DNA from: Geminicoccus sp035556675
GTDB taxonomy: Bacteria > Pseudomonadota > Alphaproteobacteria > Geminicoccales > Geminicoccaceae
Direction: 5' to 3'
Length of the DNA stretch: 31,335 bases
NCBI RefSeq assembly: GCF_035556675.1
Contig: NZ_DATMFZ010000315.1
Span: 1-31,335 of the forward strand
Shown here piece by piece: positions 25,322 to 31,335 of the stretch. A model generated the notes under the pieces. The model was not told the origin of the DNA. It did no database searches and saw nothing but the letters and a program-made list of their open reading frames with translations. Every line of letters begins with the position of its first letter. Position 1 is the first letter of the stretch. The translations under genes were made by a program, and so were the position numbers.

Positions 25322-26248
25322 ATGGAGATGGTCGTCGGGGTGGCACTCCCCTTCTTCGCCGTGCTGATGTGCGGATTCCTGGCGCGGCGCCTGCGCATCC
25401 TGGACGACTATGGAGTCCGCGGGCTCAACGCCTTCGTCTACTGGTTCGCCCTGCCGGCCCTCCTGTTCTGGCGGGTCGCGGAAACCCCGTTCAGCAGGCT
25501 CTCCGACCCGACCTTCTACCTCGTCTATGAGGGCAGCGGCCTGGTTCTCTACGGCCTGGTGTTCGCCCTGGTCCATCTGGTGCTGCGCCGCTCACGCGCC
25601 GAGAGCGCGCTGGCCGCTCTCGCCTCGAGCTGGGGCAATGTCGGCTACATGGGCGTGCCGCTGCTGCTGGCGGCCTATGCGCCCGAGCAGTCCATGCCGG
25701 CGGTGATCGCGACCGCACTCGACAACATCGTCCTGCAGACCCTGACCGTGGCGGTGATCGAATCCGGCGGGGGCACGCGCGGCAAGCGTCTGGGCGTGCT
25801 CGGCATCCTGCGCGGGATCTTCACCAACCCGCTGATCGTCGCGGTGATCGCCGGCTTCGTAGTGGCCTTCCTGGAACTGGAACTACCCTCCCCGATCCTG
25901 GGCTTCCTCGCCCTGCTGGGGCCGGCATCGGGCCCCGGCGCCCTGTTCGCGCTGGGCGCCACGCTGACCGGCGGCTTCGGCCCCAGCCGCGACCTCGGCC
26001 TCGCCGCCAAGATCGTCATCGCCAAGCTGGTGGGCCTGCCCGCCCTGATGATGCTCACCCTGACGCTGGTGCCTCTCCCAGCCGACCTGGTCGAGCCGAC
26101 CCTGATCACCGCCGCCCTGCCGACCGCGGCCAGCGTGTTCGTGCTGGCCCAGCGCTACCAGGTCCTCGAGCGCCCGATCGCGCTCGTGGTGTTCGCCAGC
26201 CACCTGCTCGCCATCGCCACGCTGACCGGGCTGCTCGTGCTGTTGTAG
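25322..26248 (+). CDS. AEC family transporter (second copy)
   Basis: Inner-membrane transporter of 308 aa with the same auxin-efflux-carrier fold as the gene at 18753 but clearly divergent in sequence. Family features are FLARRLRILDDYGVRGLNAFVYWFALPALL at the N-terminus, SSWGNVGYMGVPLLL in the middle and FALGATLTGGF in the second half. It probably moves a small organic anion. The ATG at 25322 begins 3 nt after the mutT stop, and no separate ribosome binding site is obvious. It therefore appears to be the last gene of the parvulin-argJ-mutT transcript. A large palindrome (26263-26301) follows and may end or stabilise the message. Confidence 0.9.
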   Translation: MEMVVGVALPFFAVLMCGFLARRLRILDDYGVRGLNAFVYWFALPALLFWRVAETPFSRLSDPTFYLVYEGSGLVLYGLVFALVHLVLRRSRAESALAALASSWGNVGYMGVPLLLAAYAPEQSMPAVIATALDNIVLQTLTVAVIESGGGTRGKRLGVLGILRGIFTNPLIVAVIAGFVVAFLELELPSPILGFLALLGPASGPGALFALGATLTGGFGPSRDLGLAAKIVIAKLVGLPALMMLTLTLVPLPADLVEPTLITAALPTAASVFVLAQRYQVLERPIALVVFASHLLAIATLTGLLVLL

Positions 26249-26262
26249 GCGCGCATGTTCCT

Positions 26263-26301
26263 CTCATGTCATCCCCCGGCTCGACCGGGGAATGACATGA
26301 G
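26263..26301. repeat. Dispersed-type palindromic element / terminator
   Basis: Arms of 17 nt, CTCATGTCATCCCCCGG and CCGGGGAATGACATGAG, with one mismatch around a CTCGA loop. The core (GTCATCCCC-CGG-loop-CCGGGGAATGAC) closely resembles the palindromic repeats scattered between genes in many alphaproteobacterial genomes. It lies between two converging operons and can also act as a bidirectional terminator. Only one copy is seen in this window. Confidence 0.7.
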
Positions 26302-26363
26302 GGAGGGCATGGCTGCTGGCTCCGCTTAGGAACCGGGCAGCCGTTGCCGGTTCGTAACCGCCT

Positions 26364-28721
26364 CTAGCCGGCACCCGCTCCCAGCAGGTTGTCCTCCCAC
26401 CGCGCCTTGATGTGCGGCAGGCGCAGCTCGTCCGCCGCGCCATCCAGCAGTTCCAGCACGCGCGGCGGGGTCAGCGGGATCTCGCGGACCGGGCGGCCGG
26501 TGGCGTTGGCGACGGCGCAGGCCACCGCGGCGGCGACGTTCAGGATCGGCACCTCGCCGGCCCCCTTGGTACCCAGCGGACCGATCGAGGGCGCGCCCTC
26601 GTAGAGGTCGATCTCGACCGGGACCACGTCCTGGGCCAGCGGCACCCGGTAGGTCTCGAAGCCCTGCTGGCGCACCTGGCCGTCCGGCCCGATCGTCACC
26701 TCCTCATGCAGCGCATAGCCCAGGCCCTGCACCACCCCGCCCTGGATCTGGCCATGGATGGCGCGCGGGTTGATCGCCCGGCCGACATCCTGGACGACCC
26801 GGTAGGCCAGCACCTCCACCTGGCCGGTCTCCGGATCGACCGCCACCTCGCACTCGTGCACCGCGAACACCGGCAGATCGAGCGCGTCGACCAAACTGCC
26901 GGCGGTGCAGCCCGGCCGCGACGCCGTGCCCGGTGCGGTGAACGCACCGCTGCCAGAGATCGGCCCGCTCACACCTTGAGCGCGCTGGGCCACCGCCGCG
27001 ATCGAGACCCTGACCTGCGGTGCGCCCACCACCTGGACATGGCCCGCCTCCAGCACGAGGTCGTCGGGGGCCGCCTCCAGCATGTCGGAGGCGATCTGGA
27101 GCAGCTTCGTGCGCACTTCCTGGCAGGCGGCGATGCTGGCCGCCCCCAGCGACACGGTGGTCCGCCCCCCGCCCACGCCCACGTCGTAGCCGGCCGCATC
27201 GGTGTCGGCCTGGCGCACCACCACGTCCTCCGGGCGCAGGCCCAGCGAGTGGGCCACGATCTGCGGCAGGGCCTGGACCATGGCGCCCGAGCCGATCTCC
27301 ACGCCCGAGGTCACCACCGTGGCGGTGCCGTCCGGGTTGAGGTTCACCGTGGCGGCCGACGGGCCCACGAGGATGAGCCAGGTGCCGACCACGGTGGCCC
27401 GGCCGACCAGCCGCCCGTCGCTCACCAGCGGCCGTTTCGGCGCCTTGTCCCGCAGCGCCATCATGCGGTCCAGCATGGGCCCCAGCACGTCGCCCTCGAA
27501 CACCTGGCCGGTAGCGCCGATCGCCTTATCGCCGATCACGTTGCGCTTGCGGAACTCGAGCGGATCCATGCCGATCGCCTGGCAGATCTCGTCGGTATGC
27601 CGCTCCAGCGCGAAGACGTTGTAGGCGCCGTTGCAGGCGCGGAATGCCCCGGTCGGCGGGGTGTTGGTGTAGATCGCCTGGCTCACCAGGCGCACCGCCC
27701 CCAGCCGGTAGCTGCCGCCCAGCGTGTGCGCGGTCATGCTGGCCAGGAACGGCTGCTCGCCGCCATAGGCACCGCAGTCCATCAGTACCACCGCCTCGCG
27801 CCCCGCGATCTCGCCCGACACGGTGACCGCCGAGCGGATCCGGATCTCGGCGTTCTCCCGGCAAAGGGCGGTCAGCATCTCGTCGCGCCGGCTGTTCGCG
27901 AGCCGGACCGGCCGGCCCGCTGCGCGCGCCAGCAGGGCGGCGAACGGCTCCAGCCCGAACGCGAACTTCAGGCCGAACCCGCCGCCCACGGCCGGCACCA
28001 CCACCCGCACGTCCGCCGGGCGCATGCCCAAGAGGCTGGCGGTGGCGTCGCGCACCGTCCAGGGCGCCTGGGTCGAGGTTTCGATCAGGACGCGGCCGTC
28101 CTCGAAGGTCGCGATGCAGGCACGCGGCTCCAGCGAGGCCTGATTCTGCCGCCCCACCCGGAACCTGCTCTCCACCACCGTGACGTCCGGCCGGGCGAAC
28201 GCCGCGGCCACGTCGTCGCGCACCACGGTCGCCTCCCAGGCGACATTGCCGGCGCGCTGGCCGCCCGGCACGAATTGCGGGTAGTCGCGCCAGCCCGGAT
28301 GGACCAGCGGTGCGTCGGGAGCGAGCGCCTCGGCCATGGTCAGCACCGGCGGCAGCGGCTCCAGCTCCACCACGATCGCGGCCGCGGCGGCCCGCGCCTG
28401 CTTGGCCGTGTCCGCCGCCACCGCGGCGATCGGCTCGCCGGCAAAGCGCACCTCGCCCGTGGCGAACAGCGTCTGGTCGCCCGCCACCATGCCGGAGCGG
28501 CCGGGTGCCTCCGCACTGCCCACCACCGCGCGCACGCCGGGCATCCGCCGTGCCGGTTCCAGGTCGACCCGGACGATCCGCGCCGCAGGCACCTCCGCGC
28601 GGCGCAGCGCTCCATGGAGCATGCCCGGGCGTGCCCGATCCACCGTGTAGCGGGTCTGGCCGCGCAGCTTGTCCGCGGCATCGCGCCTCGGCAGGTCCAG
28701 GCCGATCATGGGTGCGTTCAT
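26364..28721 (-). CDS. Molybdenum hydroxylase large subunit (xanthine dehydrogenase / CoxL family)
   Basis: Molybdopterin-binding catalytic subunit of a xanthine-oxidase-family hydroxylase, 785 aa. The N-terminal a/b-hammerhead region (about 15-125) is followed by the Mo-binding part, with AVGGGFGLKF, then GAFRACNGAY and a GVGGGRTTVSLGAA cofactor loop. The catalytic Glu is present as Glu723 in GTKGAGE. The active-site loop reads GAFRACN, not the VAYRCSFR of true CO dehydrogenase, so the substrate is more likely an N-heterocycle, aldehyde or purine-like compound. ATG 28721 has GGAGGGAG upstream and overlaps the Fe-S subunit stop by 4 nt (ATGA). No molybdenum-insertion factor gene lies in the window. 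Confidence 0.93.
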   Translation of the reverse strand: MNAPMIGLDLPRRDAADKLRGQTRYTVDRARPGMLHGALRRAEVPAARIVRVDLEPARRMPGVRAVVGSAEAPGRSGMVAGDQTLFATGEVRFAGEPIAAVAADTAKQARAAAAAIVVELEPLPPVLTMAEALAPDAPLVHPGWRDYPQFVPGGQRAGNVAWEATVVRDDVAAAFARPDVTVVESRFRVGRQNQASLEPRACIATFEDGRVLIETSTQAPWTVRDATASLLGMRPADVRVVVPAVGGGFGLKFAFGLEPFAALLARAAGRPVRLANSRRDEMLTALCRENAEIRIRSAVTVSGEIAGREAVVLMDCGAYGGEQPFLASMTAHTLGGSYRLGAVRLVSQAIYTNTPPTGAFRACNGAYNVFALERHTDEICQAIGMDPLEFRKRNVIGDKAIGATGQVFEGDVLGPMLDRMMALRDKAPKRPLVSDGRLVGRATVVGTWLILVGPSAATVNLNPDGTATVVTSGVEIGSGAMVQALPQIVAHSLGLRPEDVVVRQADTDAAGYDVGVGGGRTTVSLGAASIAACQEVRTKLLQIASDMLEAAPDDLVLEAGHVQVVGAPQVRVSIAAVAQRAQGVSGPISGSGAFTAPGTASRPGCTAGSLVDALDLPVFAVHECEVAVDPETGQVEVLAYRVVQDVGRAINPRAIHGQIQGGVVQGLGYALHEEVTIGPDGQVRQQGFETYRVPLAQDVVPVEIDLYEGAPSIGPLGTKGAGEVPILNVAAAVACAVANATGRPVREIPLTPPRVLELLDGAADELRLPHIKARWEDNLLGAGAG

Positions 28722-29203
28722 GGCGTGGCTCCCTCCGGCCGGCGCAGCGCCGCACCGGCTGCCAGTGCCGCCTCGATGATCCGCTCATAGCCGGTGCAGC
28801 GGCAGATATTGCCGGCGAGCGCCGTCCGGATCTCGGCATCCGAAGCATCGGGCCGGCGCTCCAGCAGGCCGGTCAGCGCCATCAATATGCCGGGAAAGCA
28901 CATGCCGCACTGGACGGCATCGTGCTCCAGCATGGCCGCCTGCAAGGGCGACAGCCCGTTGCCTGCCGCTGCCAGTGATTCCACGGTGCGCACCGCCCGT
29001 CCCTCGGCCAGTCCTACGGGCAGGAGGCAGGCCGCCACCGGCTGGTCGTCCACGAGCACGGTGCAGGCCCCGCAGAACCCCTCGCTGCAGGCCTGCTTGG
29101 CTCCGGTCAGGAACAGTTCCTCGCGCAGCACCTCGACCAGCGGCGTCATCGGCGCCGCGGCGATCGTCCGCGCCTCGCCATTGACCGTGATCTGCATCGC
29201 CAT
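28718..29203 (-). CDS. Molybdenum hydroxylase 2Fe-2S subunit (CoxS-like)
   Basis: Small iron-sulfur subunit of 161 aa that passes electrons from the Mo centre to FAD. The plant-ferredoxin-type cluster is bound by Cys39, Cys44, Cys47 and Cys59. The second cluster is bound by Cys99 and Cys102 (QCGMCFPG) and Cys134 and Cys136 (NICRCTGYE). All eight ligands are present. The start is the ATG at 29203, with GAGAGGGGGAG just upstream. ATG 29197 would have even better spacing and cannot be excluded. It ends in a 4-nt overlap with the large subunit. Confidence 0.95.
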   Translation of the reverse strand: MAMQITVNGEARTIAAAPMTPLVEVLREELFLTGAKQACSEGFCGACTVLVDDQPVAACLLPVGLAEGRAVRTVESLAAAGNGLSPLQAAMLEHDAVQCGMCFPGILMALTGLLERRPDASDAEIRTALAGNICRCTGYERIIEAALAAGAALRRPEGATP

Positions 29204-29219
29204 GGCTCCCCCTCTCCGC

Positions 29220-30077
29220 TCAGGCCAGGGCGGCGGCGACCGCGCGCCGCACCAGCGCCGGCAGCACCCGCAGCCGATAGGACCCCGACACCTCGACGCC
29301 GTCGCGGGCCTGGAACCCGTCCAGCAGCCCCTTTGCCGCCTCTGCCGCCCCGTCCGGATCGAGGGCCTGTCCCTGCAGCCGCTCCTCCAGCGCCGGCCAG
29401 CGCCGCGCCACCTTCTCCACCGAGCCCACCGCCAGCCGCACGGCCTCCACCTGCTCGCCCCCGTCGAGCGTGGCCGCGAGGCTCACCATCGCCACCGGAT
29501 AGTCCCCGGCCACGCGCAGCGGCAGCCGCACATGTGCCGAGCGCATGGCCCGCCGCGGCACGACCAGCTCGGTGAGAACCCGGCCAGGCTCGAGGCTCGC
29601 GCGCATCGCCAGGAAGTCGGCGAGCGCCAGCCGCTCCGTACCCCCCTTCCCCGTCACCTCCACGGTCGCGCCCAGGGAGAGCAGGGCCGGCACCAGGTCG
29701 GCGGCGGCGAAGTCATGGGCGCAGAGATTGCCGCCCACAGTCGCGACCGCGCGCACCGAGGGGTTGGCCGACCGCCCGGCCGCTTCGGCCAGCACCCGGC
29801 ATTCCGGCAGGTCTGCCAGTGCCACCGCCAGCTCGGCATGGGTGGCGCAGGCGCCGATTCGGATCTGGTCGGGCTCGACCGTGATCTGCCGCAGCGCCGC
29901 GATCCGGGACAGCCCGACATAGGCCCGCCCGTCATGGCCCTGCTGGCCGGGCCGGCGCATGATCCAGGTAGCACCGGCCATGGGTGCGCCGGCAGCACCG
30001 CGCTCGGCCAGGGCCGCCAGCGCATCGGGCAGGGAAGTCGCCAGGTAGAGCCCGCCGCCGTTCGCCGATCCCGCCAT
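29220..30077 (-). CDS. Molybdenum hydroxylase FAD-binding subunit (CoxM-like)
   Basis: Medium subunit of 285 aa that holds FAD and hands electrons to the final acceptor. The FAD motifs are degenerate but recognisable. AGATWIM (near 32) replaces the usual AGGTDL, and ATVGGNLCAHD (about 112-122) matches TIGGNI. The C-terminal CO-dehydrogenase-flavoprotein domain follows (AVRLAVGSVEKVARRWPALE). GAGGAGGGGG precedes the ATG at 30077. A longer frame to 30305 adds unrelated residues. It is the first gene of the FAD, Fe-S, Mo operon, and the 419 nt upstream should hold its promoter. Confidence 0.9.
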   Translation of the reverse strand: MAGSANGGGLYLATSLPDALAALAERGAAGAPMAGATWIMRRPGQQGHDGRAYVGLSRIAALRQITVEPDQIRIGACATHAELAVALADLPECRVLAEAAGRSANPSVRAVATVGGNLCAHDFAAADLVPALLSLGATVEVTGKGGTERLALADFLAMRASLEPGRVLTELVVPRRAMRSAHVRLPLRVAGDYPVAMVSLAATLDGGEQVEAVRLAVGSVEKVARRWPALEERLQGQALDPDGAAEAAKGLLDGFQARDGVEVSGSYRLRVLPALVRRAVAAALA

Positions 30078-30496
30078 CGCCCCCTCCTCGTCGTGCCGAG
30101 CGCTATGCAAGCCCCGGTGCAAGCAATGTCCTGCCAGGACGGCCTTCTGTTCTGGCGTCTCCAGCCGCGACCGCGCCGTGTCCGGCCGACGGTCGCCACC
30201 TCCCTGGCCGCTGCCGGCGCAGCTTCTTCGAGCCATTCTAAAAATGCAACCGGTCGTGCCGAAGCTCCCTGTACCGAGCGCTGTCCCACATTGCCCTCGA
30301 TCCACAGGTCCAAGGCAACTTCAGTCATGTTTCCGGAAGAGTTATACTAAAAACTATTGCACGGTTCGCTGCATCTGCAACAACCTCGCGCGGTTGCGGC
30401 CGGATTGCGCGAAGCCCGAACAAAGCGAACTGCACTCCGGCAAATGACCGTCAAGAGCGACCAGAGACTTTGCCCGAGGACAGGGAGTTTCCGATC
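30078..30496. other. Non-coding divergent region
   Basis: No convincing gene is seen between the hydroxylase operon (minus) and the exported repeat protein (plus). The frames present have no start with a ribosome binding site and no family similarity. The stretch 30316-30370 is distinctly AT-rich compared with the rest of the window and is the likely promoter zone for one or both directions. Confidence 0.6.
30320..30348 (+). promoter_or_regulatory. Possible sigma-70 promoter for exported repeat protein
   Basis: TTCAGT (30320-30325) and TATACT (30343-30348) are spaced by 17 nt in the only AT-rich patch of the region. The -10 matches consensus at five of six bases and the -35 is weak. The leader to the ATG would be about 140 nt. 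Confidence 0.35.
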
Positions 30497-31335
30497 ATGG
30501 ACGTGCGGCGTCGGGTGCCTGTGCGATTTCGAGAAAAAATAAGGTCGCTCGTCGCCAGCCTGGCCCTGGCAGGCGGGCTGGCTATCGCGGCTGTGCCGGC
30601 GAGTGCTGCCGAGCCGTCCGACCTGAATACCCTGCTCGGCTCCATGGGCCTGTCACGGATCGCAGCCCAGGTCAGCGACCGGCCCGAGGACGTCCGCGGC
30701 GTGCTGCAGCGGCGGTTCGCGGAGGTCCGCAAGTCGATCGACCGCTGCCAGACTTTCTTCGGCCAGAACTTCCCGCGCGCGAAGGTTGACGCCATCCTCA
30801 AGGGCGTGGCGCTGAAGCCCGGCGGGTTCGATGCGGCGGTCGACGATGCCCATGCCCATCTCAGCGATGCGGCCAGCACCGGCAAGCTGTCCAGGCGTGA
30901 CCTCGAAACTTGCATGCGGCTGGCCGACATGCGGATCGGCGGGCGCATCCAGTATGTGCGCAGCCTGGAGCAGATCGACCGCTCCCTCTACAAGTGCAAC
31001 AAGGTCCTGGCCGCCGGCACGCCCAGCAAGGCGGCGGTCGACGTCCTGCGCACGCTCGACCGCCGGGCGGGCTCGCCCACCTACACCGAGGCCGGCACGC
31101 TGGCCGCCCTCGACCGCGCCTTCGGCCGGCCGACCGGCCTGACCAGGCTGGACCTGGATACCTGCGCTGCCGCCTACAATGTCGACGCGGAGCTCCTGCC
31201 GCGCTCGCAGGTGGGCAACATCATCGATAACTGCCCCTCCGGCCAGAGTGTCTGCGTAGGCTCCGGGCTCGACTACGCCTGCTGCGGCAGCGGCACCGTC
31301 TGCGCGGATTCCTGCGACGAGGACGGCGACTGCGA
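30497..31335 (+). CDS. Exported Cys-rich protein with tandem ~80-aa repeats (partial, runs off right edge)
   Basis: Open frame of 279 codons without a stop before the edge. ATG 30497 has AGGGAG 9 nt upstream. A signal peptide is clear: Arg-rich start, hydrophobic SLVASLALAGGLAIAAV and an ASA-AE cleavage site near residue 37. The mature part contains an internal duplication. KSIDRC (Cys84) to RRDLETC (Cys139) is echoed by RSLYKC (Cys167) to RLDLDTC (Cys223), and a third opening, NIIDNC (Cys246), follows. The paired cysteines are 55 and 56 residues apart. After Cys246 the chain becomes very Cys-rich (Cys253, 262, 263, 269, 273, 279) and acidic. Disulfide bonding in the periplasm or outside the cell is likely. 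I do not recognise the family, and the rest of the protein is missing. Confidence 0.82.
   Translation, partial: MDVRRRVPVRFREKIRSLVASLALAGGLAIAAVPASAAEPSDLNTLLGSMGLSRIAAQVSDRPEDVRGVLQRRFAEVRKSIDRCQTFFGQNFPRAKVDAILKGVALKPGGFDAAVDDAHAHLSDAASTGKLSRRDLETCMRLADMRIGGRIQYVRSLEQIDRSLYKCNKVLAAGTPSKAAVDVLRTLDRRAGSPTYTEAGTLAALDRAFGRPTGLTRLDLDTCAAAYNVDAELLPRSQVGNIIDNCPSGQSVCVGSGLDYACCGSGTVCADSCDEDGDC

Noticed and set aside
26412..28790. 792-codon open frame on the plus strand across the molybdenum hydroxylase
   Set aside because: Shadow of the large subunit, which has all expected motifs on the minus strand.

Overview
The window is about 31 kb of very GC-rich DNA, roughly 68-70% by eye, densely packed with genes on both strands. 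It looks chromosomal and comes from an alphaproteobacterium. The evidence is the gene run secA / parvulin / argJ / mutT, which is an alphaproteobacterial arrangement, and a perfect EcfG-type general-stress promoter (GGAAC-N16-CGTT). Several genes start with TTG or GTG. A Rhodospirillales/Geminicoccaceae-like soil or water heterotroph is my guess, but the sequence does not prove it. I see no rRNA, tRNA, CRISPR array, insertion sequence or phage gene.

Layout, left to right. 1-58: start of a gene running off the left edge. 182-3533 (+): a TAXI-type TRAP uptake system (binding protein, fused 4TM/12TM permease, DUF1850 protein). 3515-5076 (-): a class III nucleotide cyclase with a C-terminal 2TM module, then an SDR-fold protein that lacks the usual catalytic residues. 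5213-6449 (+): a three-gene cobalt-type nitrile hydratase / thiocyanate hydrolase-like enzyme whose metal subunit begins with a His-rich leader. 6535-10178 (+): a ribose-type sugar ABC importer. 10158-12288 (-): an FAD amine oxidase followed by a MntA/HepT toxin-antitoxin pair. 12389-13282 (-): a PhnA-like membrane protein. 13479-14754: a SpoU-family RNA methyltransferase with a non-canonical start, converging on hpt. 14841-16032 (+): a VOC protein and a FrnE-like DsbA protein. 16132-17591 (-): two DUF2382 stress proteins behind the EcfG promoter. 17847-18275 (+): an HNH protein. 18416-19709 (-): an AEC transporter and a small possible gene. 19800-22511 (-): secA. 22695-26248 (+): parvulin, argJ, mutT and a second AEC transporter. 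26364-30077 (-): a three-subunit molybdenum hydroxylase. 30497 to the right edge (+): an exported cysteine-rich protein with an internal duplication.

How the genes work together. Much of the window is scavenging metabolism: TRAP and ABC uptake, nitrile or thiocyanate hydrolysis, amine oxidation, and hydroxylation of an unknown organic substrate. A housekeeping block (secA, parvulin, argJ, mutT, hpt, RNA methylation) sits among these genes. A small general-stress module is suggested by the EcfG promoters at 17600-17624 (strong) and 13368-13392 (weaker).

The points most worth a second look are the His-leader tripartite hydratase, the tandem Cys-framed repeat protein at the right edge, the near-leaderless EcfG-driven DUF2382 pair, the SDR with degenerate catalytic residues, the CTG/ATC start of the RNA methyltransferase, and three separate convergent gene pairs whose 3' ends overlap by 19-23 bp.
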